Shown here piece by piece: positions 11,314 to 22,781 of a stretch of DNA of 64,000 nucleotides. Under the pieces are notes generated by a model. That model ran no database searches and was not told the origin of the DNA. It saw only the letters and a list, made by a program, of their open reading frames with translations. Numbering within the stretch: position 1 is the first letter of the stretch; each line of letters begins with the position of its first letter. The position numbers were made by a program, and so were the translations under genes. Source of the DNA: Spirodela intermedia (Eukaryota; Streptophyta; Magnoliopsida; Alismatales; Araceae); assembly GCA_902729315.2 (NCBI GenBank), contig LR746273.1:253001-317000 (forward strand). The letters are read 5' to 3'.

Positions 11314-12837
11314 CTATCTATCTATCTATCTCTTCTTTAATTGATTCTGCAGCCTGGACTCCCTGCATGCGTTCATTTCTGGTCTGCACCCGGGAATCCC
11401 GTTGCCTTCAGCAGGCAGGCATATCTTCGTTCTCTCTTCTCCTTCTGTGACGTGGGCTCCGTGGGTGTATTCTTCCCCCGTCGTTCGTCCTCCCTCTTTG
11501 TTCGGAAGAGAGTGGCGGCCATCGTCATCGGCCGCCATCGTTCCATTTTCTTCTCACCGGAGTTTGCTTGGTGGACCATCTCGGAGTCTTTTGTGGGCCG
11601 AGTCAGCGGATGTTCTGTCCTGCATGCGCCAGAAACAAGAACAAATAGGAACCACCAGTAACCTTGAGATCTTCATGTTTTTTTTCCCCCCTCTTCTTGA
11701 GAAATCTCCAGTGCCTCTTGGGTTTGGCGTCTTTCCTCCCAGCCGAGAGCGGGCCTCGGAGGTGACGTGAGGGCTCGGTCGCTTGCTATGTTAATCCCCA
11801 GAGATAGAATCTCCTGGGCACCACCAACTGTGCTCGGTTCAGTTTGAAGCTCCGTGCAGAGCGGCCCATGGCAGAGACAAGCTTTTGTCGATCAGTTTGA
11901 TTCGTCCTTTCGGGGGAATCTTTTTTGGCCTCGTCCTGCCATCACTGAAATGCCGCTCATCTTCTCTCTTCTTTTTTTTTTTCTTTTTTTTTTTTTTTGC
12001 TGAAAAAAGAGGGGTGGCGGGGGGGAAGTGGATGCTCTCTATTTTAATTAATTTTGTTCTCATCACAAGGCGACCGATGGTTGTTGTTGTTGCAGCAAAA
12101 ATCCAAGTCTTCCTATTTATTTTCCTTTTTTAATCTTCCCCGGCTGCAGGTAGGCTCATTCAAGGCTTCTGGGCATGCTGTAAATCGCATCCCCAGAGTG
12201 GTGGGTGGGTCCGTTCGATTTGCGCCTTTTGAAGTTTGCATTGTTCCTTGTGTGATCGCTCTCGTCTGGGATCAGCTTTTCGATTGGGATTTTCAGTGCC
12301 CGACTGAGCTTCAAACCGGGTTTTTCTCTTCTCGATCGTCGTTTTCTCCTGTGATTGTGATCTTTGTCGCCCAAGTCTGTTTCTGTAAGGCTTGTGGTTG
12401 TGTGCTCGGGGAACTGTTCATGGAGGATGGGAGCTTGTGACATCGTTGCAGGAATGTCAGGGAGACCACGCCCTGCAGCTTGATAAAGGACTCAGACGTC
12501 GCAGGAACCCCGGGCTCGACCACCCGGCGGCGGACGGCGTCCGGTCGGAGAACCCAGCCGGCGGCGCTGCGGAGCATCCCGACCTCCGAGGAGATGGAGG
12601 AGTTCTTCGCCGGCGCAGAGCAGGTGCAGCAGAGGATATTCACCGAGAAGTAGGCTCCCCCCACACCCCTTCTCGTTTTTTTCTTCTCGGAGGGATCCTC
12701 CTTCCTTCCACCTGGTCTGGTTTAATCCTGTTCTTCTGTTTCCTCGTGGGCTCTCTTGCGGCAGGTACAACTTTGATCCGGTGAAGGACTGCGCGCTACC
12801 TGGGCGGTACGAGTGGGTTAGGCTGGACGATTCCTAG
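10437..12837 (+). CDS. KRP: Kip-related protein (ICK/KRP), cyclin-dependent kinase inhibitor, three exons
   Basis: A nuclear inhibitor that binds CDKA-cyclin D complexes and restrains the cell cycle and endoreduplication. Exons: 10437-10918, 12452-12649 and 12765-12837; the phases join cleanly to give 250 residues. The start MGKYMRKAK is the usual KRP N-terminus. Further motifs in order are [31 protein letters not shown] (a classic KRP block), [11 protein letters not shown] joined across intron 1 to [33 protein letters not shown], and the C-terminal CDK/cyclin-binding motif [18 protein letters not shown]. The stop follows VRLDDS. The frame stays open upstream of 10437 through pyrimidine-rich DNA, but only the chosen ATG gives the family N-terminus. 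Intron 1 is long (about 1.5 kb) and carries a compound microsatellite. The paralogue number cannot be assigned from this window. Confidence 0.95.
11259..11331. repeat. Compound microsatellite (CT)n(TA)n(TCTA)n in KRP intron 1
   Basis: Consecutive perfect runs of CT, TA and TCTA units fill about 73 bases inside KRP intron 1. Confidence 0.9.
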
Positions 12838-14674
12838 GCTCGCCTTCTCCTACCTCCTCCTCCGGCGGGCGCCTGGGGCTCCCTCCGTTCGCTGCCTGAG
12901 GGTTTTCAGAGGCGGGCAGGGCCGGGAGAGGGGCTGCCGGCGGTAAGAAGGAAGAGAACGCGAGGTGACATAGACGAACAATCATCTCTCTGCCTCTCTC
13001 TCTCTCTAACAATATATGTTCAGTTGTTCCTGGTGATCCCGGGGATGGGAGGGTACATAGAAGTAGGTGGTAGTAGGGCCGTCTGACTTCTAATTTATGT
13101 TGTAGGTCCTCGTCCGACTGTTCTTGGTTCTTGTCCATACCATGGCTGCTCATGGAATTCTCTAGATAATGTTAACAGATCACCTCCTTCTCTTCCGCTC
13201 TTTCTCTCTGTCTCTCTCTCTCTCCCCCTACCAGGGAGAAGCATTCTTGTGCCCATGTCTGAATTAATGGCGAGGGAGGGCCTGCTTGGTTCCCCATCCA
13301 GCAAACACGAGAAAAACAAATGGGAGTGCGATCTCGGTGGCCGTTCTCAGCTTTATTCTTATTGCTGGAGACTTAAGGAATTGTGGGTCTGCTCTATTTC
13401 GTGTACTTTTGCGAGTTTGATTCCAATCTAAAATGGGTCGGGAATGGCGGTTGCTGCTCGTCGCGTTCTCTGCATACGTCAAAAAATATAATGGATTCGT
13501 TAAATACTTTCATTGATCTTTCCATTACTTCACGGATAAGAAGATCCGGAGCAGAGTTGCTGTCGGAACGCATGGAGAAATTCGGCCCGGGACCGCATCT
13601 GCGCAGAGCCCCATCTTCCTCCGCGTAGCTTGAGAGCGCCCTGAGGCGCCCGTCTCCTCGCCGAGTTATGGGCAGTTGGCCCCGCCGCCGTGGAACGAAG
13701 GACAGTCGCCTCGAGCCCACCTGCAAGCCTCCTTTGACTCTGAACACAGCGGCGCCTATTTTACAGTCGCCGTCTTTTTTGTATTCCCGGAGGAACCAAC
13801 CAACCACGATCGCCGGCGAACTTTCAAAACGCGACTGTTGGGAACTTGGAGCCCCTATTCAACCGCAAGGCGGGGGAAGCGGAAGAGGGGTGGGGGGAGG
13901 AACCGTGGGAATTCCATACGGAAGTTTGGAGGGGCGTCCTCTTCGTCCGGCCTCCTGATGGTGACAGGATTGCTGTGGATTTCATCAATAATCGGAGCTG
14001 TCGGAAGGGACGGGGCGGCGTCTTGATGGGGAGGAGGAGCATCTGCTAGAGGACACGTCCGGTTGATGAACGAGCGGGTCGGGAGTCAACGGTTCCGTGT
14101 GTTCGAGCATGGTACTTGTACGCGTTCCCTCTCTCGCGTTGGTGGTTTCACTCCCTCTGGATTTTGATTTGGCTGCCTGGTTTTCCGGGATCATCGCTTT
14201 TCTCGCAAGGGGCCGTTCAGGAAGGTAGGAACGGATTCCCCGCTTCCGAATCATCTTTTCTCCGGATCGTCGGCGGAATTTACAGGTCTCGCCGTGGAAT
14301 TGCTTCTGATAGGTTTTCGGCCCCTTGTCCGGTTTCTTCTTCTTCGTCTTCCTCGTCCCTTCTCCGGATCGTACTTTCGGACGCTCCGACCTATCTGAAT
14401 ATGCAGGAGTCACCCTGGTCACAGTAGTGCGTGGATGATCCCGTCTCTGTCGGACCTTATCAGAGACTAATTCTTCCTCATTTCCAGAGATTAGCCATCC
14501 TAGATTTCGTTTCCTGCTCGGGAAGTGCTCTCCAATTGGTGTGTTGTGGCTGCAGGAAGCTTCTTCCGGCGTTCGTTTCCTGCACCAGATGGCGAGGCGG
14601 CATGGGCAGTAGGAATTGGATGAGAAGTGCGAAAGATTGATCTCTCCTGTTCTAGGCCCGGACTGCCGAGTAGA
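12838..14674. other. KRP 3' flank and NPG1 5' flank
   Basis: No gene is supported. The first few hundred bases should hold the KRP 3' UTR. A minus-strand open frame at 13394-13807 and another at 13985-14797 match nothing I know, and the latter overlaps the NPG1 start. The 14.0-14.67 kb part probably holds the NPG1 leader. Confidence 0.4.
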
Positions 14675-17600
14675 ATGGAGTGCATCTGCATGGGAGATCA
14701 GGTCAAAGGAGACAAGATCATCCAGTCCTCTGATCACCAGGCGACCAAGGAACCCCCGGCTGAGACCGACTCTCCTGGTGTTGATGATATCGAACAAAGG
14801 ATCGACACTGGAAACATTGAAGAAGCTGTCTCAACCCTTCGCGAGGGTGGACTACTGAACTACGATGTGAGTGGGCGGGTCTCCGTTCCTCGGGTTTTCA
14901 TTCCCTTGTTGATTTCACTGAGTTCTTTCCGAGTCAAGTAAATTCTCTGTGATCGCTTTTCTTCCCCAAAATCTGTAAATTTTCTTAATGCTCCAGAGTT
15001 ATTTCCATTGACCACCATCTGTAGATTCGTCCATTTCATGTTTCTTTGATGGAATTCCATGCTTCAAGCGATTTGATATATCAATAGGACATGGGATTAT
15101 ACAGAGATTGTGATTTCTGGCCCAATATGTTCCCCTTTGTGCTGGGAGATCTGTTGATCTGCCAATTATCTTGAGCATCATCATCACTGGCGGATGAAAT
15201 GGCCCGCTGTTTACAGATGGGTCGGCATCTTGTGTTCATCTCTCACGATCCTACTGGAGTTCCCTAATCTGGGTATCTTTTCAAATCTGAGCACCTTCAT
15301 TCGGGATCCTCATCTTCCTTTTGAAAACATCCATTCCTGTAGAAATTATTATTTTCCTTCATCTCTAAGCGAGTAGAATCCGCCTTCCGTCATCCGGTTG
15401 CAGCTGGATGCGAGGACACTCCCCTGCTTGTTGCTTGTCAATGGAAGCACCCTCTCAGTCTCATGTTTTGCTTCTTCGTGCTTCAGGCTGCTTGGTTACT
15501 AACGCATCAGACAATACAATGCATGCTGATCTTGGTATCTCTCGACGATCATTTTCTATCTTATTGGGCACAAATTTTCTCAAAGAACTCGTGTTGTTCA
15601 TCCGGATGGAACTGCCTCTGTTTATTTAGATCATGCGCAGAAAAGCTCCTCCCCCGAAAGTCAATCGGTTGTTCTTCAGAAGAACAAGACTTTAAATTAA
15701 ATATTTTTTTTCTCATTTTTGTAACCAGGAAGCCAGAGCATTGTTGGGGAGGATGGAATACAGCCGGGGGAATGTGGAGGCCGCGCTTCGTGTTCTTGAT
15801 GGAATCGACATGATTACAGTAGTTCCTAAATTGAAGCATTCAATCGCGGGGAGGGCAGAGGGCCACAGACATCGGCTTCATGGTGATCTGGTCAAACCCA
15901 TGTCAATGCACGCCGTCAGTTTGCTCTTCGAAGCTATTCTTCTCAAAGCCCAATCTTTGGCGCATCTTGGGAAATTCAAAGGTCAACACACCTTTCTCCG
16001 ATATTACTTTAACCACCCGTTCTCATGCATCTATCTGCTGGTGTCATGTCTCAGAAACATGGTGGCACATGACTCCCGTCTTGCATCTCTGACTTCTTAT
16101 TGGGTGTTGACCTCTTCCAGAAGCTGCGCAATCATGCAGCACTATACTGGACGTCGTCCAAGCTGCCGTGCCGAAGGGAGGTTTCTCTGTGAACTCGGGA
16201 ACCGATTCTAAGCTACAGGAGGTGCTGAGCAGGGCCGTGGAGCTGCTTCCAGAGCTGTGGAAGCAGGCCGGTTTTCCCCAGGAAGCTATCTCGTCATACC
16301 GAAGGGCCCTTCTCAATCACTGGAACATTGACGCGGCGACAGCTGCGAGGATTCGAAAAGAGTTCGCGGTTTTCCTTCTCTATGGAGGTTGCGAAGCTAA
16401 TCCTCCTCCAAATTCCTATGCGCAGACGATGGACGGCTCCTTTGTGCCCAGGAGCAACGTCGAGGAGGCCGTTCTTCTGCTGATGATCCAATCGAGGATG
16501 ATTGCTCTCGACCAGATCGAGTGGGATCCATCGGTCATCGATCATCTGACATTTGCGTTTTCCATTTCTGGGGAGCTGACCGCCTTAGCCGGGCTGATCG
16601 AAGGCCTGCTCCCCGGGGTGCTAGACAGGAAAGAAAGATTCTACACCCTCGCGCTGTGTTACTCGAGTGAAGGGGACGAGCTGGTCGCCTTGGATCTCCT
16701 GAAGAAGATCTTAAGCCCCAGGGAGGACCCGGACTGCTTGAAAGCGCTGCTGCTGGCTTCCAAAATTTGTGGGCAGAGTGGCGCCCACGCAGAAGACGGT
16801 GTCTCCTACGCGCGCAGGGCTGTGGACAGTTTGGATAAGGCGGGGGATGTTCTGATGGGGGGTGTTGCCAATCTGCTGATGGGCATTTCTCTCTCTGCCC
16901 AGGCGAGATCCTCCGCCTCAGACGCAGAAAGGGTTGCCAAGCAGCGTGAGGCTCTCGGGGTGCTGGAGAAAGCAGAGAAGATGACCAGGGGCGAGGATCC
17001 GAGAGTTCTGCATAATCTCAGCCTAGAGAACGCCGAGCAGAGGAAGTTGGATGCGGCGCTGCGTTATGCGAAGCTGCTGCTGAGACTTGAAGCTGGATCG
17101 AATGTAGGGAGTTGGGTTCTGCTGGCTCGGATACTGTCCGCCCAGAAGCGTTTCCGTGATGCGGAGAGCGTCGTCAATGCCGCGTTGGATCAGACTGAGA
17201 GCTGGAGCCATGGAGAGCTGCTGCGGATCAAAGCTAGAATCCAGGTTGCTCGGGGACAGGTTAAGAACGCGATCGAGACGTACACACAGCTTCTCGCCCT
17301 TGTCCATCTCAGGAGGAAGAAGAACCTTGGCCTCGGACTGAAGTCTTCTGCTAAGGTCACTACTTTATTTTTGATTTTTGATCTTCTTTTTTTGCTTGAG
17401 ATTCGGACGCTGCATGCGGCTTTCAATCGCTTGGAGACTGATTCATGTGCTCCAACTGGGTTCGACATTCATGGCAGGACGGAGGAAAAGACAGCAACTT
17501 AGAGATAGAAGCGTGGCATGACCTGGCTAATGTCTACGTGGGTATGTCCCAGTGGGACGATGCCGAGGTTTGCCTCTCTAAATCCAGGGCCATCAGACCC

Positions 17601-18259
17601 TCGTCGGCTCCATTGTGGCAAGTCGCAGGTATTTGATCTCCCATTTTTCGCATCTTCATCTTCTTCTTCCATTCTTGCACACGCATACAGACGCAGACAT
17701 GGAGGTGGATAAGTTGCATCTCCTTGGTCAAATTTTGATCTTTCTTATGAGGACCTCTTTGGTATTCTAACAACTAAAATGGGTCTTGGCTCGATCATCC
17801 TGTTGTCATCTGATCCGTTGCGTCTAGGGCGATACCAGAGAGGGGAAGAAAGAAAAAAGAAGAAGAAGAAAGAATCAGATGTCGTTCAGTCGGGAGCATA
17901 GATCGAATAACAGTAACCTGTTGGCGTTCATGTTCTCAGGGGAAGTCTACAAGGCCAGGGGCCTCCTCAGAGAAGCGCTGGGTGCATTTAAGAACGCACT
18001 AGAGATCGATCCCTCCCACGCGCCGAGCATGGTCTCCACCGCCGTCGTTCTCGGACAACTCGGGGGTCAACGGCCGACGGCCCTGAGGAGCTACCTGAGC
18101 GATGCGCTCAGGCTGGACAGGACCAACTACGCCGCCTGGTTCAATCTCGGCTTGCTCCGCGCCGCCGAGGGGGGCGGCAGATCGGTGGCTGAAGCGGCGG
18201 AGTGTTTCCAGGCCGCCGCCCTTCTTGAGGAGTCAGCGCCCGTCGAGGATTTCAGATGA
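14675..18259 (+). CDS. NPG1: NPG1-type calmodulin-binding tetratricopeptide-repeat protein, five exons
   Basis: NO POLLEN GERMINATION 1 and its relatives (NPGR) are calmodulin-binding TPR proteins. The Arabidopsis gene is needed for pollen germination, and the family joins a plasma-membrane PI4-kinase scaffold. Exons: 14675-14866, 15729-15981, 16121-17355, 17478-17628 and 17940-18259; the joined frame is 716 residues, close to Arabidopsis NPG1 (about 704). Diagnostic stretches are IEQRIDTGNIEEAVSTLREG, NYD|EARALLGRMEYSRGNVEAAL, MSMHAVSLLFEAILLKAQSL, VELLPELWKQAG, SYRRALLNHWNID, FVPRSNVEEAVLLLM, RILSAQKRFRDAESVV and the C-terminal EAAECFQAAALLEESAPVEDFR. The shared stretches fit NPG1 better than NPGR1. 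In-frame codons before 14675 lack an upstream ATG, so this ATG is the start. Intron 1 (about 860 bases) is the longest. Confidence 0.94.
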
Positions 18260-19541
18260 TCTCATCTGCCCTTCGAAGCTATGTATGCGACCGCACATTC
18301 ATATCGATCTGGAGGTCTCCTCTGGCTCAATTTTTTTTCTGAATCTGATGTGCGCATGCTCCGACACAATTCATTCATCAAGATCATCCCCTTCGTGCCT
18401 CCATAATCCTCGTTCTGAGGAGCAACAGAAAAATCTGGCAGCGCAAGCAGACGCAGAAACACCGGGGAGGCCTGATCAAGTGGGAAGAACAGAGACACCC
18501 GTAGTTTGAGAGATTGCAGATATGGGAGGAGATGCGATAAACGGAGTGGACTCCAGGCAGGGAAACGGTAACCTTCGAGCTGCTGATGTTGCTTCTTTTT
18601 CGCTGCAGAAAAGCCCTAAAAAACTATTCCCATTTTTATGCATGGTGTGGCGGTGATCCAGAGGTTTTCACCAGCTGCCATGGCTCTCCCAAGTCCACCT
18701 CCTCTCGCTCGGGTGGGGAAAGCGGCGGAGGATTTAAGAACCCTAATCTTCTCTTCTCTTCTCCGAAGGGGAGGGGGAATCGTGAGGGAGGACTGACTGC
18801 GACGGCCGTGGATGGTGGGAGGAGGATGGACGCTCTCACCTCTGCCGGACACGAGGAGGAAGGAGATCGCCGGAGCTGAGCAGGGCGACGGCTCAGATTT
18901 CGCACGGCCGAGGGGGGTTTTCGGTGGCTCTCCCCCACCCAACGGATCAGATTTCACGGGGGGCTGGTTAAAAATGCGGCTGCCGGCGTGGGGCCTCATT
19001 TAGAAGTCTTCCCTTCGTCCTTTTTCTGGTGCGAGCGACGGCAGCGGCGGAGGTGGTGCTCCTCCTCCTCCTCGGTCGCCGCCATCTCGTCCAAGGCGGT
19101 GCTTCCCCCCATTCTCTCTCCCTCCTCCCATCCGTCCACCCCCCACATCTTTCTTTCTTTCTTTCTTTCTTTCTCGTGTTCTCGGCTCTTTCTCTCTCTC
19201 TCGCTCTCTCTCGCTCTCTCTCTCTCTTTCGCTCTCTGTGAGAAGTCCCGCCCCTGTGCCCTAGTTTCTTGCGGATCGCCCCCCCTGCCAAATCTGGCCA
19301 GGTTCTTGCTTCCCGGGATTCCTTGGTTTCGTGCTGATCTCGTCTACTAGAGCTGGAGATATCTCCCCCTTCTTGTTGGATTTGCGCGGCGGTCTCTTGG
19401 CCGGGGAAGGAGAGAGGAGCAGGAGGAGGGCCATTGTTGATGGCTCGTCTGGATTTCGCTCGCCATCCGCTTGCTGGAGTCGGAAGATTTGCTCGCAGCC
19501 AGGAGAATTGAGCTGCAGAGGATCGGAATTTCCGAGGACTG
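18260..19541. other. NPG1 3' flank and leader of the small downstream gene
   Basis: No supported coding exon. A TTTC run followed by CTCT and TCGC tracts near 19150-19235 probably falls in the leader or promoter of the following gene. Minus-strand frames at 18616-19000 and 18968-19600 are Arg/Ser-rich shadows of these repeats. Confidence 0.4.
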
Positions 19542-20230
19542 ATGGATGCAGATGCTGCGAAACCTGACGGGAACTGCAAGGGGGCTAAAGATGCCCCCAC
19601 CTGTCCGGTTGTGGAAGGGGTTGTCGACGGAGAGGAGAGTGGAGATCAGGAGTCGAGACCTCTCCTGGCGGCGAGCCGGAGGGTGGCGGTGATGGCGAAG
19701 GGCAGCCAGAGGAACGCGAAGAGGAAGGTCCGGTGGAACGACCGCCACGGCAACAAGCTCGCGGAGGTGCTCGAATTCCAACCCAGGTGTGGGCTTCTGG
19801 CTCTCTCCTCATCTCTCCGCCAGCACCTGGGATTCATGGTCTGAATCTCTCTCTCTTCTCCTGTCCCGCCGATCGTGCAGCTCGATTTCATCTCCTCCAA
19901 TTACGCCCCTCGTTTCCCGATTTCCGCTTCCCCAACCCCGGATATCATCGCCCCACCCGCCCCCAACAAAGCTCCACCATTCTTCCCCCGATTCTTCATC
20001 AGAAATGGAGGAACCCGATGCTGCCTCCCAGGGTCCGGTCCTTCGAATGAGAGCTCCGCCACGACTCCTCCTCCTAAGCTTGAAGCTCCAGATAACACTG
20101 TTCTACCCCCGATCTCGATCTCTCATCGACCTATGGCGGCAGGATCATCCAATGGAACACATGAATGAAGAAGGGCTGATCCACTTCTATTATTTGCAGA
20201 ATGCATCTGCGACAACATCCAACACCCCTA

Positions 20231-20264
<34 letters not shown>

Positions 20265-20336
20265 TCTCTGTGCAGTGATAACAGCGACTCTGAGGCCGAC
20301 GACTATGGGGATTCCTGCATCTGCGCAGTGATGTAG
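19542..20336 (+). CDS. Small conserved plant protein with KRKVRWNDRHGNKL motif, two exons
   Basis: Exon 1 (19542-19786) and exon 2 (20276-20336) join in phase to encode 101 residues. The centre holds KRKVRWNDRHGNKLAEVLEF, followed across the intron by QPSDNSDSEADDYGDSCICA and a final VM. This signature, a basic WND..GN block followed by an acidic serine stretch and a DSCIC tail, marks a small plant family of unknown function. Database entries sometimes carry an unlikely tRNA-methyltransferase label. No membrane segment or signal peptide is visible, and the Cys-x-Cys end might be lipidated or bind metal (speculation). The intron holds (CT)n(CA)n just before the acceptor. Confidence 0.88.
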
Positions 20337-22501
20337 ATATTACGCTATGCTGATTGCGAGCACGGAGAGGGTCGGCTTTCGAGAGGGGAAACGGAAGAGC
20401 AGCAGCAGGGGCGGCGGAATCCATGGCGATCGAATCCCCTAGGGTTCCTAGCTGTGGGTTTCTTCTTGACATGAATTCCATCCCCAGTTTCATCCATGGC
20501 CGGGTCGACCGCCGGCCGCTTCTGCCTTCTCCACCTCCTCTGGTCTTCCTTCTCAGATATTGTCTATAAAGATCTACCAGCCTCTCTCTCTCTCTCTCTC
20601 TCTCTCCCCCAGATCAGGAGCAAATGGAGGGCTGGAGTCCGTCGTGGGTCTGACGTGGAGCTCCAGGTGAGATGCTGTGGTGACATGGGGAGGATGGGAG
20701 GGTGACGTGGCGGCGAAGACAACTTACTGGGTTGGGCCGTATCTCGGCCGATTATTTTTCCCAAGCGCCGGGCCCATTTACGTGCCCACTCGACTTTGTC
20801 CTCCTACGTCTCGTGTTCGCTGGTGTGAGTGGCGGAGAGGAGGCGAGGGTGCTCTGGTCGATCATGAGAGCGAGCGGCTTCTGAGAGCCTGCAACCGGGG
20901 TGGAGATCGCGAGAGCTCCTGGTTTCGATTTTTGTAAAATCAGAGAGGTCCTCAGGAAGGCGTTCGGCTCCCATGCATCTGTGAGCCCCTGCATTCGCCG
21001 CAATCCGCGTCTCCCCTCTCCGTTTTCCTTGTCACGTTGGTTTGGGGGAGTCCCAGTTTGAGAAGGGCGGAAAACCAAAACCCTAGGAGTGGCTGATGAG
21101 GACGAGGGGTCGCACGCTGGCGTTCGATCGAACTCCGGGTTGGTTTCTATTTCGCGGTGGAAGCATCTGAATGGGGGACGTCTTCTGATTATTCAATCCT
21201 CCGACGTGTGGAGTCGAACTCCGTAAATTTCTGATTTACGGCAGGCCTCGTACTGGGGATCAATTCTATGCTATGAAGATCCTTTTCTCGTATTGATCCG
21301 TACTTTGCAGCACCTTAGGGGCAACTTATCAGTCTTTCGGGGATCATTCCGTTGATGTTCTTCGGGGATGTGAGGAACCTGTGCTGAGAGGGTGCTCATC
21401 TGAAGAGATGAACTGGGCAATCATAGATAAGACGGTAAAACAGGGGAGCATGTCTATCCATCTATGCATGTGTATATATATAGCCAAAAAAAAGAAAAGA
21501 AAGGAAAACCAGCCAAGATTGTCGGAGCAGGTGATTATGATGTATTAAACAGAAACCAGATAATGTTCCCACATCATACTTGTTGTGCTCAATCATGAAG
21601 ATTGTACCTCACCTTAAAAAGATGGGTACCTTCTTTCATCTGGACTCGTTGTGGGCATTCCCCATACCCAATTGGATAATGTTCTTCCTGTGGGCTCGAG
21701 CTCGAGCAGGATGGTCATTGGCTCTGACACCTTGATCAGGGCTCGGCATGTGGAATGTATGTGCTCCCTTTCTTTAGCTTCTTGCGACGGCTTCCCTGAT
21801 CCAATTACATAGATTTATTGGCCCCGAGCAAGCCTGAACAAGATTCTTGGCCTGCTCTGTGCATCCCACCACGCGTGCCTGGCGTTGCCCCCTTGGCCTC
21901 AGTTTCTTCGCAAGAACTCAAGTCAGACTCTGAAATCTATCAAGATTCTTTCATAAAACTATGTTTTATCTTTGCTATTATGTTGAATGACGATTGTGAG
22001 GTTCTCAGAATATTTAGTCCCTGCGGCGTTGCCAGCGGTTCTGGCGATTTTTTTAGTGTTCTTGGTGAATCTAACATCAGAAGGTTTGAGGTATTCAGCT
22101 CCTTTCAGTGGCATCTTCACAGGTCTGGCCTGGAGACTGGTTGGCAACCCCCCTGGCGCTACAGCATAAGTTTTCTTAGCGACGACTCGTATTATTTTAC
22201 TTGAGACGCACCTGCGCGCGGGCATATTCCAGATGGGATTGAAAGAGAAACTTGCCCTCCCGGTGAGCCTTCTCCAATCTGCCCTACTTGAGACGCATCA
22301 AGCCCCGGAAGCCGGTCGTCGATGCCACAAGGTACGTCGAGATTGGTCGCCTCAGGCCCTGCTCTTTCATATCTGGTTAAGCATGATTTCATATGGTCAA
22401 CTTCCTGTCTATACTTTTGCTACATATCTCGTGAGAAGTTCATTATCTGGCGAACTCGCTCATCCGTACAACTGGGCATCGATCATCTTTGCCCTGAGAG
22501 T

Positions 22502-22541
<40 letters not shown>

Positions 22542-22781
22542 TCCCCGCAAAGGCTCTTTGAAAGGGGAGGGGGCAACATTTTCCCCCAAAAAATGAGTTG
22601 CTTTAGGGCCCCAGCGTGTGACCCAGTGGAAGTCGATCACAAGACTAAATACCTCACCTCTCCTTCATCATCCATCTAGTTGTCAAGTTCTGTCTTGACT
22701 TTTATTATCCTCTTCTTCCTCTACCGACGAACACAATGACCGTATCAGCGGCCGGAACAGCGAAGGACGACTAACCTAGCA
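20337..22781. other. Intergenic region with unassigned ORFs between two convergent genes
   Basis: No gene is assigned. A short ATG frame at 20423-20569 (MAIESPRVPSCG...) and overlapping frames at 21818-22225 on both strands look mildly gene-like but show no known motif. CT/GA tracts occur at about 20582-20606 and 22503-22534. The 3' UTRs of the flanking convergent genes must lie here. Confidence 0.35.
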
